Below, one piece after another: positions 33,546-45,153 of a stretch of DNA of 64,000 nt. The notes under the pieces were generated by a model. That model saw nothing but the letters and a program-made list of their open reading frames with translations. It made no database searches and was not told the DNA's origin. Source of the DNA: Brachycybe producta (lineage: Eukaryota > Arthropoda > Diplopoda > Playtdesmida > Andrognathidae); the NCBI GenBank assembly GCA_036925085.1, contig JAUPFP010000003.1:62001-126000 (forward strand). Direction: 5' to 3'. The stretch's first letter is position 1. Every line of letters starts with the position of its first letter. The position numbers were made by a program, and so were the translations under genes.

Positions 33546-36500
33546 ATGGATTCGAAGCGGAAGTTTTCGTTCAAAGGATCTCAACAAAACGCAAACAAGA
33601 AGCCAAAGTAAACGCTGCGTTTGGCGCGCAACGCTGTAATGACATCAAACAACATCGACAAATTAGATTAGGAGCTGTTTAGCCTCTACGCAGGAGCTTG
33701 TCTTGCTAGAGGCTAGGCGCCGCGAAAGAATATTGAAAGCGACTGCGCGTGCGTAACCGTTGAAACCAAGACGCAATATATCCGCATCGGTATATGGCTC
33801 TGTAAGCTTTCGAGGTTACGGAGCTTACCGATGACGCAATAAGGCGCCAAATACGAAAAAAGGACGAATTTTTTGATATAACTTTCGAAAGAATTCTCAA
33901 AGGTTATTAGAAACTAGAATCTAGAACTAGATCAATTTTCATGACGATATCTTTCAAAATAAACAATATGTTTGCAGAATATATCTTCGTGAAATATTCA
34001 TTGTACAGTCTTTGTTTTTTACTCTTCTAGTTTCTAAGAAAAATCTTAAATTCTTTCATTACGTTTACAAACTATAATTTAACTTAAAGTTACCGAAAAC
34101 CTCAACGAATTTTAATTAAAGCTCGGAAAAATGCGTTAAATTTTAGGCCAGAAGAAAGCGTTCCTTCGGGATTCGAAGAGGAACTCGCTCTTTTCGACGA
34201 TCTCGAGTTTGACGAGGATGTGGCCGGCGTCGCTCTCGACTCGGAAGTGCTCACGGGTACCACGTGCTCCTCTTTCCGTCTTGGGATCCAATTGAATGCG
34301 TTCTCTCTCTCTCTCTCTCTGTTTAGGACAAGGACCCGAGAACGTGGTGACGAGCGTCAAGTGGTCGAGACCTTCGGTGAATACGATCGATCCGATGAAA
34401 TCTCCGCTCGTCTTCCAACAGATCGAGATCGATCATTACATCGGTTATTACGGATACGAATTCGATTCGAGAGGCCGAGGTCGTTCATTTTTCGTCGTTT
34501 CGTTAACAGGGACTCATCGTACTGGAATGCCCGGATCAAGGATCGGTCCGGTTCCTATCGTAAGGATGTTCGGAGTCACCAAAGAGGGCCACAGCGTCAC
34601 GTGTCACGTCCACGGGTTCGCACCGTACTTCTTCGTCATCGCGCCGCAGGGGTTCAAAGATTCTTCTTGCAAAACGTTTCAGGTCTAATAAAAAAACAGT
34701 TACAGTTACTTTTTAGCTGAACTTTGAGGAGTAACTTTTGAAAGTACCTGGCGTTACTTCAACCAATTACTTTTTTTCCGGTTTGAACCAAAGGACGCTC
34801 TAAACAAAGCGATTCTTTCGGATCTTCGGTGGAACAAAGACAGCATCTCGCAGGCCGTTTTAGCTGTCGACATCACGACTAAAGAAGGTTTTCCTGCCGT
34901 TCGTTTCCAAACGCAACTTCTGACTAACCACCTCCTCTTTTTTTGTTCTCTTCCGAATGGAAAGATATTTACGGTTACCATCGGAGCGGCAGAGGAGCGT
35001 TCATCAAGGTGACGGTGGCCATTCCCAAGTTGATCGCTCCGGCGAAACGGCTCCTGGAGATGGGAAACGTCTCGATTCAGGGATTTCCAAACCATTCGTA
35101 TCAAGCGTTCGAAAGCAACATCGATTTCGAGATAAGGTTTATTCCTCGGGATTTTTTTTTCTGATCGGTTAAGTTGAGATTTCTCGAATTCAGGATCTCT
35201 TTCGGTCTTTTCGTTAGGTTTATGGTGGACACAGATGTGGTCGGTTGCAGCTGGATCGAAATAGCGGCCGGAAATTATGGGATCAGATCCGGAAGAGACG
35301 ACCCGATGTCTCGCGTCATTTCGAGATGTCAGATTGAAGTCGACGTGGCCGTCGATAAGTTCGTTTCTCATCCTCCGGAAGGAGAATGGGGAGATGTCGC
35401 TCCGTTTCGCATTCTCAGCTTCGACATCGAATGCGCCGGAAGAAAAGGTTCGTTTCAACAAAGATAGAATTGAAACAGATCTTTTAAAAGGAACCCGTTT
35501 CGCAGTTACTTTTGGGAAGTAACTTGCGACTTTTCGAAAATTCAACAATCACCAAAATCAACTTTTTTATGGAAGTTTTACAAAAACAATTTTCTAGATT
35601 TAAAAAAACTTTCGATTTTGTCTTTGAAATTGTTTCTAAAAATGCGAAATAGCTCAAATTTTAAACTTGAAACGGCGTTGAGTATTGTTTGAAATTTCAA
35701 AAATGTTTGTTAGGAATCTTTCCGGAGCCGAACAGAGACTCGGTCATTCAAATAGCCAACATGGTTATTCGTCAGGGTCAGAGAGAACCTTTCATTCGGA
35801 ACGTTTTCACTCTCAAGTCTTGCGCTCCGATCGTCGGCTCGCAAGTCTTGTCTTACGACGACGAAGAAGAACTTTTACGAGTGCGTCTTTAACCGTTTTG
35901 AGATCTCTATCACGATCGCTCGTTTGTGAATCGGAGCTCCTTCCACTTCCTTTTTTTGTTTCCTTTAAGAAATGGGCGGACTTTGTACGAGAGGTCGACC
36001 CAGACATCATAACCGGTTACAACATTCAAGGATTCGATCTGTGGTACCTTATAAACCGAGCCGCACACTTGAAGGTTGTTAGTTTTCCTTTCCTCGGTCG
36101 CATCAAAGACGCGAAGACGACGATCCGTACGATGATGACCCAATCGAAACAGATGGGGAAGAGAGAAAGCAAAATCATTAACATCGAAGGACGGACTCAG
36201 TTCGATCTTTTCTTGGTAGTCAATTAAATCCATTTAAATCACTGCAACTCAAGAAAAATATTTTAAAAAACGAAGAAGCTCATTAGCATTTTTGTGTCGT
36301 TCTTCTTAAGGTGTTGCAGCGTGATTACAAGTTACGTTCTTACTCGTTGAACGCAGTCAGTTATCACTTTTTACAAGAACAGAAGGAAGACGTTCAACAC
36401 ACGATCATCACAGATTTACAAGTCTCTCCCTTCAAAGCATCAAAAAATCCAACTTGACACTCGAACGTCATCTTTCGAATCCTCGGAGCAGAGTTCCGAC

Positions 36501-39500
36501 ATAGAAGTATCCCGTTTGAGGACACAAAGGATTTATTTTTCCTATATCGGAACTCTGTTCGAGAGGGTCCGAGTTGAAGTCGAAGTATCCAGTTTTGCCT
36601 CTTTTGAAGAAAAGGGCTTAGAACTTTTTCTTTCCACTTAAAAACCAGAACGGAAACGATCAGACGAGACGTCGTCTTGCCGTTTACTGCCTCAAAGATG
36701 CTTATTTACCATTGAAACTATTGGAGAAGTTGATGTGTGTCATCAACTACATGGAAATGGCTCGTGTGACCGGAGTTCCTCTCTCGTATCTCTTGAATAG
36801 AGGACAACAGATCAAAGTCGTGTCTCAGCTTCTTCGAAAGGTCTTTCTCGAAGGAGAACTGGGATTCGAGGTCGAAAGACGAGATCTTTTAACCGGTTTT
36901 TCGCTCTTTTCTAGGCCAGAGAATATGATTACGTGATACCGGTTCATAAACCGTCTTCGGGTGACGAATTCACGGGTGCTACGGTCATCGAACCGAAACA
37001 AGGGTACGGCGGTTCGTCAAAGGCAGACGGATTCCTAAGAATAGGAAGAAGAAAAATGGTTTTGAGCTCCTAGAGACACTCCAGAGTTGTACGTGTTTTC
37101 AAAAAGACCTTTTTTGAGGTCAGTGGGTCGAGCAAATTAACATAATTTAAAGTGGTGTCAATTGAAAACCCCTTTGAATATCACAACCAAAAGGAACTTG
37201 AACCTCTCCACAAGATTCAAGAAGCGATTTCAGCTTCGACTATTATTCAAAACTGAGTTTGTAGCGAGATTTGTAGTTCATTTTCGCTCAACATTGTGTG
37301 CATGTACGTGTCACGAGCAGCACGTGCTCGACGATGGAGTATTCTCTAGGGCTCCTAAACGATCCCGAGTTTTGTTTCGTTGACGTTTTTTTTTGTCGGG
37401 GCTTTTTATTTTATAGGTTTTATAACGTTCCGATTGCAACTTTGGATTTCTCGTCTCTGTATCCCTCCATCATGATGGCTCATAATCTGTGTTATACGAC
37501 AATGGTCAAGAATCCGGCCGCTTTGGAGTACGAAAGAGAAAAAAAAAAGGGGGGGGGGGAATGGTTGAAAAGTGGACTAGAACTTTCCTTTTTTCTCTCT
37601 AGAGATTTAGTTATCTTTCTAGTTTCTAAAACACTTTCAATTTCGAAAAAAAAAAAACAGTTCACTTTAAAATGCCGTTGAATTGTTTTAAATAAGTTAA
37701 TTTATGTTTAACGGTCTCTGTAATCAGATTGGGAGCGGACGAATACATTAAAACTCCTTCCGGAGATTATTTCGTGAAATCCTTCCTACGAAAGGGATTG
37801 TTGCCGGAGATCTTGGAGAGTTTGCTCTCGGCTCGTAAAAAGTAAAAACACGAGAGAAAGAGAGGGAGAAACCGAAGATCTAATTTTAACTCTCGATCGC
37901 TTTTATTACCGGTTAAATTAAGAGCGAAAGACGATTTAAAGAAAGAGACGGATCAATTTCGAAGAAAAGTCTTAGACGGTCGTCAGTTGGCGCTCAAACT
38001 GAGCGCCAATTCGGTTTACGGATTCACTGGAGCTCAAGTCGGCAAATTGCCTTGTCTGGAAATCTCCGGCGTACGTTAAAATCGAAGCGACAAACTCGTT
38101 TAGCACTTTTGCGGTTTAGCACTTTTTCTTTTGTTGGGGGTCGGGGGATTCAGAGCGTAACTGCGTTCGGACGGACGATGATCGAAAAGACCAAATGCGA
38201 AGTGGAACTTAAATTCAGAGTCGAGAACGGCTACAAACACGATGCCAAAGTACGAGAGTGAAACAGAAAAAAAAGTGGCTCGGCAGTATAAAAAAAATCT
38301 TAGCATTCATCGTTTACTTACCGGTTTTCGTTAATTTGTAGGTGATTTACGGTGACACCGATTCCGTAATGGTTAAATTCGGAGTGGAGACCGTGGCCGA
38401 TGCAATGGAGTTAGGTCGCGAGGCTGCGGAATACGTCACACAGAAGTTCGTCAATCCGATCAAACTTGAATTCGAGAAAGTGAGTTTCTCTTTTTGTCGA
38501 CATCAAGAGCTAAAAAATTAAAATATTTTTTTGATTAAGGTGTATTTTCCGTATTTGTTAATCAACAAGAAGCGTTACGCAGGCCTCTATTTTACGAGAC
38601 CGGAAATCCACGATAAAATGGATTGCAAAGGGATCGAAACGGTTCGACGCGACAACTGCCCTTTGGTCGCCAACATGATGAACTCTTGCTTGAAGAAGAT
38701 TCTGATCGAACGCGATCCCGACGGCGCGGTTCAGTTTGCAAAACAAACCATTTCCGATCTCCTTTGCAACCGAGTGGACATTTCGCAGTTGGTCATCACT
38801 AAGGAACTGGCCAAGACGGACGACGAATACAAAGGGAAACAGGCGCACGTCGAGCTGGTCAACAGGATGCGAAAGAGAGACGCCGGAAGTGCGCCCAATC
38901 TCGGAGATCGGGTTCCTTTCGTCATCATTTCGGCCGCAAAGGGAACCGCAGCTTACATGAAATCAGAAGTAACGAACTTCTTAATGCGGCGGGTTAAAAA
39001 GCAATTGGCATAGTAACTGTAACTTTAGTTACTACGAGAAACCAGTTAGTTTCTTAATTGGGGAGGTTAAAAGTGGTGGTTACTATGAGAAATCATCAGT
39101 TATTTCTGGCAAAAACGTAACTTAAGTAACTGATAAACATATTAAGTTACTTTTTTCGTTTGTTTCAGGACCCAATTTACGTCCTAGAAAATAACATTCC
39201 GATCGATACGAACTATTACCTGGAAAATCAGCTTTCGAAACCATTATTAAGAATATTCGAACCGATTCTCGGCGAACATAAAGCAGAATCGATTCTCTTG
39301 AGTACGTTTTAAGAGACTTTCTTGCAATCACTTTCTGTTGTCGATATTTTCATGATTCTGTCTCTCGTGTTCTCTTATTAAGAGGGTGAACATACGCTGA
39401 CCAAGACCGTGATTACATCGCGAGTCGGTGCCTTATCCGCTTTCACGAAGAAGCGAGAAACCTGCTTGGGTTGCAAAGCAGTACTCGATCCCGGATGTCG

Positions 39501-39977
39501 GTTAAGCATTTTTTTACGTACGAGGAGCCTCTTAGTAATGTTACATTTTAAACTCGTTTGCAGGTGTTTCCGTTTGTAAGCACTGCGCTCCGAAAGAGTC
39601 GGAGATTTATCAAAAAGAGGTACAAAATCGTACTCTCGAACTAACGAAACGTTTGTTAACGTTCGAAATTTATTTTCCCGGAGTAGATGTTGCAGTTAAA
39701 TTTTCTGGAGGAAAAGTTCTCGAGGCTTTGGACCGAATGCCAACGGTGTCAGGGGAGTTTACACGAAGACGTACTCTGTACGAGGTAGAAAACGATTATA
39801 AATTTTACACTTTTATCAAGTTGGCATAAAGCTTGGTTTCTCTACTTATTACGTGAATCGTGTTTCTTTTCTTGCAGCCGTGATTGTCCGATCTTCTACA
39901 TGCGTACCAAAGTGCAAAAGGATCTGACGGATCAAAATAAACTCATGGATCGCTTTGGAGTCAATACGATCTGGTAG
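33546..39977 (+). CDS. POLD1: DNA polymerase delta catalytic subunit (22 exons, 1121 aa)
   Basis: Exons 33546-33607, 34147-34256, 34327-34682, 34794-34887, 34965-35136, 35218-35447, 35714-35880, 35970-36215, 36311-36421, 36649-36840, 36915-37003, 37417-37527, 37728-37841, 37923-38070, 38154-38249, 38342-38479, 38540-38968, 39169-39301, 39383-39496, 39564-39619, 39687-39784, 39878-39977; all phases join. This is the B-family leading/lagging-strand replicase with proofreading. Visible: exonuclease motif [10 protein letters not shown] (D334, E336), YNIQGFD (414-420), YCLKDA (529-534); polymerase motif [10 protein letters not shown] (620-628), [11 protein letters not shown], motif C YGDTDS (769-774). 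C-terminal CysA zinc module C1027/C1030/C1042/C1045 and CysB iron-sulphur module C1074/C1077/C1087/C1092. Length matches the family (about 1100). The start MDSKRKF fits the basic N-terminus; the bare ATG at 34129 is followed at once by a stop. Odd: a hydrophobic insert near residues 110-118 (see findings). Introns are mostly 60-110 bp. Confidence 0.97.
33785..33833. repeat. Strong hairpin in POLD1 intron 1
   Basis: CATCGGTA ... TACCGATG encloses GCTCTGTAA ... TTACGGAGC around a 10-base loop. Purpose unknown. Confidence 0.7.
33901..34040. mobile_element. Family A MITE in POLD1 intron 1
   Basis: GTTATTAGAAACTAGAATC, GATATCTTTCAAAATAAAC, ACTCTTCTAGTTTCTAAG; the right inner arm is lost. Confidence 0.75.
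34301..34320. repeat. (CT)n tract acting as acceptor polypyrimidine tract
   Basis: About ten CT units end 6 bp before POLD1 exon 3, directly before GTTTAG, so the microsatellite supplies the intron 2 polypyrimidine tract. Confidence 0.85.
36460..36585. repeat. Family C-like hairpin in POLD1 intron 9
   Basis: AATCCTCGGAGCAGAGTTCC then GACATA faces TATATCGGAACTCTGTTCGA then GAGGGTCCGAGTTGAAG. Diverged version of the 26390-27573 elements. Confidence 0.65.
37575..37650. mobile_element. Family A right-end remnant in POLD1 intron 12
   Basis: TTATCTTTCTAGTTTCTAAA then ACACTTTC; no left half. Confidence 0.6.
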
Positions 39978-40044
39978 TGGAATAATTTGAATCTCATTGT
40001 CTTTCAATCTAATGTTGTTATTTATGACAAATGGAAAATTGAAT

Positions 40045-40050
40045 AATAAA
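40045..40050 (+). terminator. POLD1 polyadenylation signal
   Basis: AATAAA 68 bp after the POLD1 stop codon, followed by TTTGCATCTTG and a T-rich stretch. Implies a very short 3' UTR. Confidence 0.65.
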
Positions 40051-40133
40051 ATTTGCATCTTGTTTCTTAATTATTTTTTGGCTTTAAGGTGGTTTTTTTT
40101 AAACTGTAGTTATTTATTCTAGGGGACATTTAA

Positions 40134-40262
40134 GTGTGTTTTAGAAACTAGAAGGGTAGCTTAATAAATTAAGGGTTTTGTAATGTTGATATTTCAAAAT
40201 AAACTTTTTATGTTTAATTTGTTTCTATAAAAAGTTCATTTTGAAATTTAAAGACATGAAAA
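40134..40262. mobile_element. Family A MITE, right outer arm lost
   Basis: TGTGTTTTAGAAACTAGAAG, GGTAGC, GATATTTCAAAATAAAC, AAAAGTTCATTTTGAAAT. Confidence 0.75.
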
Positions 40263-40873
40263 GTAGAAAAACTTAATTTGAAAAAAAAATAATAAACAAT
40301 TTGACATTTTTTTATATTCAATTAATTTATATTTGAAAAAAAAAATGATACAAACAAAAAATACTCTTAACAAATAAAAAAACACTTCAAATGTAAAAAT
40401 TAGTAATATAAACGACAAATCGATGGATTTCTTATCAAATAACTTTTATAATATATTCTTATTTATATATATATTTTTTTAAAAAATATTATAAACTCAA
40501 GTGAATTTTTGAAAAAATTTTCTTTAAAAGTTTTCTCGTAAAAGAAGCACAAAATTAAGTTACTTAAGGTAAAGTAACTGTAAAAGAGACGAAATGTTGC
40601 CTCTTTTGTATAAAAAAAAAACGAAAGAAAACTCCATTCTCCGCCAACCAACTTTAAAAAAAAATTATATATTTTTAAAATATATTTTCTAATAAATTCT
40701 CGAACGTTTATACGGCTAGGCTACTTTCGTATAATCGTATTTTATCACAGTTTCTGTGCTTTTTTTCTTCTCTTATTATATTATTTATAAAATAGTACAC
40801 AATAAAGGAAAGAAAAAACAAAAGAATAATTAAGGTGGTTTTTCACAGGTGTAAAAATGAAGAGAAACTTGAA

Positions 40874-41020
40874 TGTATTTTAGAAACTAGAAGGGTAGCT
40901 CCTCAATCACTTCACTTTGAAAACGAATCCAACTTCAAGAAGTTTATTTTAAAAGATACTGAACATTAAAATACCATTAAGTGATTGAGCTACCCTTCTA
41001 GTTTTTAAAACGCTTTCTAG
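40874..41020. mobile_element. Family A MITE, compact copy
   Basis: GTATTTTAGAAACTAGAAGG and GTAGCTCCTCAATCACTT at the left; GTTTATTTTAAAAGATA, TTAAGTGATTGAGCTACCC and TTCTAGTTTTTAAAACGC at the right. Confidence 0.85.
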
Positions 41021-41092
41021 TTTCTCTTAATTTTGCTCTTCTGAAAAACAGAATAATCTTGAGTTCGAAAAGCAGCTATTTATAACCCATCT

Positions 41093-41207
41093 TAAGGCCT
41101 GGTTAGAGGCTATACCTTTCCTCTAGAATTAAAACACAGTTGAATCCGAGCTGTGTTTAAATAATTCTATAGGAACTCTAGCCTCTAACCAGGCTCTTTG
41201 ATTTGTA
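41093..41207. repeat. Hairpin element (CCTGGTTAGAGGCTA arms)
   Basis: GCCTGGTTAGAGGCTATACC faces GGAACTCTAGCCTCTAACCA then GGC; inner arms AAACACAG / CTGTGTTT. A related copy lies at 45945-46025. Confidence 0.8.
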
Positions 41208-41699
41208 AAAAAAGCAAAATTTTTTTTGCATTAATAATAATGAATTTTTGTGCCATGTGACATCACCAGTCAAAAGTTGAAAATCAGTCATTTTTCATAA
41301 TGACTGACTGCAAATCTGCCAAAATGTGTTCTAACGGAAAAATAATTCATTTTCACTTTTGTGATTCTCAAGTAACATTAAAAAATGACACATTTATCGT
41401 CAACATCATTAATAATATATATTTATAAATTGTAAAAGATGAAAACCGGGGCTTTGATTTATTGGAATATTTACAATAATGAAAAATGGATGACAAAAAA
41501 TAGGAAAAAAGATTTAATAAGTATTTATTTTTTAAATTATTATTAAAAAATGGTTATTTTTTTTCTTTCTCATTGTTGGGAGGAGAAAAAAAAAGTCCAA
41601 TATTTTAAAATAATGCCCATTTTAAATCTTGGTATAGTTAAAACAGTCTAGTTAATTATATATAACTAAAGACACAGAATAAACTTAAAACGTAAAGTT

Positions 41700-42226
41700 T
41701 ATGAAACTAGAAGAGCAAAATTATTGCAAAATCATTAACGATAGTCTTTTTGCTAAAAAATATCAGTGTTGAGAAGTTTTCAAGTAATTCGTAATTGGCG
41801 TTAATTACTTTTTCTAATGAAAAATGGAATCGCTTTTTAATTAAGAAAATAATTTTGTTGTATTTTAAAATTTTTTTATCCTAGTTTAATTTGCGTTAAC
41901 TATTCCTGATTATTATTGTCAAACCAGACTTATTTGCATATTTAAGCAATACTTATGTTTTTTTTACAATGATGACGTCATACCACTTTCTCCGTCATCT
42001 GATTTGTAATTGGAAAATAATTAATTAAAATAATTGTGTAATTATTCACTGCTGAAAAGTAATTAATCTCAACACCGAAAAAATATCTTAACATTTTTTT
42101 GTCAATGACAAAAAAATGTTTAAATTTCCATAAATAGTTTATTTTAAAAGATATCACAAAAGAAGTAAATGTTCATTTTTTTAAAACTTATCAAAATTGC
42201 ATTTATTTGCTTTTCTAGTCTCGTAA
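41700..42226. mobile_element. Family A element, interrupted or expanded centre
   Basis: GAAACTAGAAGAGCAAAA at the left and TGCTTTTCTAGTCTCGTAA at the right, with one inner arm AAATAGTTTATTTTAAAAGA near 42133. Over 500 bp between ends suggests an insertion into the element. Confidence 0.5.
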
Positions 42227-42712
42227 TAAACTTTTTTTTTAACGTTTTTTGTTATTTCTAAAAAGCTGGTTACTTTCACTTTTATATTATTAGTGGTTAA
42301 CTTTGGAATGGTTATCGTAAAAGTAACGCCAGTTAATAAAAAAAAAAAGTAACTCCGAAAAGAGTTACTTTCAAAAAGGTATTACTATTAATATAGTAAC
42401 TAAAATGAGGAAACAATAAATTTACATAAAAAAAAGTTCCATAAAAAATTCTAATCTAACTTTCCTTATAAAAAATAAACCCATATATTTTTTTCTAAAA
42501 ACAATTTGCATAATTAAAAATGCAAATTAGCATAAATTATTTTTTTACACTCGGGACTTTTTAAATTTGAAAGAAAAAAACACCAATTATGAAAAATGAA
42601 TATTAATTTTTTTTTTTAAATATATTATTTTTTAAAATGTTGTAAAATAAATTATGTTTTTATCAAATGAATTTTTTTGTTGAAATGTGTTTTATGTTAT
42701 CTAAAGCTAACC

Positions 42713-43289
42713 ATACACTATGAGACGCGGTCCGCAGACACAAGTCTCTCCTTCACATACACACACACACACAGACCAAACCTCACGTTTGGCTCATAGT
42801 GGCGATGAAGTCTGCAGACAAGCGTCTGTCAGGTAGAAGCAACAGTTCTCTTTAAAATGGCTGAATAGATATGTATTTTGTTTTTGTATTCCCAGGAGGC
42901 GCCACTGCAGCGGCTATTATGTTCTATACCAGGTCTCTTCCTCACTCAACTCGTGGTTTTGAGAAAATTTCTATTTTTCAAGTGGCCGTTGTTTTCAGGA
43001 GAAACATTATGAAAAAAAATTCAAAGTGTTTTAAAAACTGGAATAGTTAGTGTGATGCTGTTTTCTCATGAGGACATCTTTCAAAATAAACATTTTTTTA
43101 AGATATTGCCACGAAAAAACTTAGCAATAATCTTTTACCATTCTAGTTTTGAAAATAATTTGAATTTTTTCATAATTATAAATGAAACGTTCACAACCCG
43201 AATTCACAGCCACCTTAATAAGAGACCTTGTCTGTGGAAGAATGACTTTGTGGGAGACTGCGTCTGCAGACCGCGTCTCATAGTGTATT
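42713..43289. mobile_element. Foldback element with GCTAACC target duplication
   Basis: Ends ATACACTATGAGACGCGGTC and GACCGCGTCTCATAGTGTAT are perfect complements for 20 bp. GCTAACC directly precedes the left end (42706-42712) and recurs at 43290-43296, a likely target-site duplication. A second pair of GTCTGCAGAC arms lies inside, and a family A element is nested at 43022-43160. No coding frame. Confidence 0.85.
43022..43160. mobile_element. Family A MITE nested in the foldback element
   Basis: CAAAGTGTTTTAAAAACTGG and AATAG, ACATCTTTCAAAATAAAC, CCATTCTAGTTTTGAAAA. Confidence 0.8.
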
Positions 43290-43681
43290 GCTAACCTTCA
43301 TTTGGAACCACAAATATATTACATATGTTACACATTAACAAAATGTTTGTATATATTAAAGACCCTGTTAGGTTCCCTGTCTATTTGTCCTACCAAATAT
43401 CCCATTTGTCCTACACGTTGTTTTTTTTTTGGAATAAAACTGGTCTAATAATTATAGGAATTTTTTTTACACTAAAAAAGATGATTTAAAAATATTTTAC
43501 ATAATTTAAGATATTTTAGAAACTTAATAGAATTCAATAGGAAACAACCCCCCAAAAAAGCCTCTTAACAAAAATACTGGTGACTTCCACACTTAACTGA
43601 GAAATAATTCCACTTTAAGGTAGTTTAGAACTGGAAACGACTAACTCTCACTCCATTACTCTGGTCTTTCAGGTGCAACTT

Positions 43682-43890
43682 TCAAAGTGTTTTAGAAACT
43701 AGAAAGGTCAATAGAGCTCAATCACTTAATATGTTGAAATCTTTCAGAATTTATGTGAATTTGAAAATGATTCAACTTTAAGCAGACATTTTTGTAATAA
43801 ATTTTCGTCTATAAAAAGTTTATTTTGAAAGATATCTCAACATATTAAGTGATTGAGCTATTATTACCTTTCTAGTTTCTAAAACACTAG
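43682..43890. mobile_element. Family A MITE, full copy
   Basis: CAAAGTGTTTTAGAAACTAG and GCTCAATCACTTAATATG at the left; AAAAAGTTTATTTTGAAAGA, CATATTAAGTGATTGAGC and CTTTCTAGTTTCTAAAACAC at the right. Confidence 0.9.
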
Positions 43891-44187
43891 TTTATTTCAA
43901 TTTTGCTTGCGTGAAAGACAGAATAATTAAAGAGTTCGAAAATCAGCTGATAATAAAACCATCTTAACAGTGGATTCATCATTTATGTAGTAATTCTAGT
44001 TAATGCTGCGTTTATAGTCGGACAATTTGCGATCACGTCATCTTTGATCTTCATTTGTAAATCATTTCAATACAAATCCTAGAGGAGGTAATCACAAAAT
44101 GATGACTATAACACAATCGTGACGGAAATGCCGCTCGGAATTTTCGAGAACAGAATTTCGTTTATGAAACTAAAAACCTGTAAAGCT

Positions 44188-44348
44188 TTAGAAAGTAGAA
44201 AGAGCAAAAGGAAACTTTTTAATGCAAGTTTGCAAAGAGGAAAATATTTTTTTCATTTTTCAAACTTCAATAAAAAAAAGTTTATCCCGAAAGACTACGC
44301 GCCATCACAAAAATACTCTTGTTCCTTTACTCTTCTAGTTTTTAAGGC
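44188..44348. mobile_element. Family A MITE, strongly diverged
   Basis: TTTAGAAAGTAGAAAGAGCA ... AAAAAGTTTATCCCGAAAGA ... ACTCTTCTAGTTTTTAAG. Confidence 0.6.
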
Positions 44349-45153
44349 TTTTTTTCTTTTACAATAAGCAATGTAAATGAAGTTCTCGGAGGCAGTTGCT
44401 TGTTAAGTTATCCAAAGATATTGGAGGCGCAGTCAGAAACTAAAAAAGTTAATTGTGTCTAAAGAAAACAGAATAAGTGTCCGGAAACTATGGCTTGCTC
44501 CACATCCTCTTGCTTTCTCGAGAAGTTTAAATTGAATATGGCGACCTTTAAGTACGAAGGTCAGAATGTGTTATACGGAGACGTCATCTTTTCAAAATGG
44601 CTTCCTCATCCACATGATCGAGCTTTCGCGATCAACCGCGTCAATCACATCCGGAAATTCTTTTAAATAACTTTCACGAATGTGGAGCCAAATTACTTAT
44701 CCAAGATTCTTTACAGAATAAAGAAATAACTGTTCTGTTTCCGATTGCGATCAATTGTTCAAGCAAAAACGTCCGCCGCCCTTCTCGACAAAAGAGGTCA
44801 AATGTGACAGCCGTCCATTGCTATCGGAATTTCACTCTCTTCCGAGAGCATTTCTCGTCACATAAAAAATACTTCACCGACTAAAAATATGCCGAGCCGT
44901 TTTCATCACAAACACTACAACAAAATATATTAATTATATTTCGAAAATGAAAGTAAAATATTTAAATATGTAAAATATATATTACCCTGGCACTGAATAC
45001 TAGAAAAGACAATTAACTACGAGGAAGACAATAATATACATAAATGTAGGAAGTAAGTACGACACCCATATTACGTGTTGTCACTGCTGCTACAAAGTCC
45101 CCATCGCATGAGAATGAAAATTAAGAGAAAACGACCCAAAACGGAGAGCGACT

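Noticed and set aside
34754..35548. Minus-strand open frame of 264 codons
   Set aside because: Antisense shadow of POLD1 exons 4-6, where the plus-strand frames join in phase and match the polymerase.
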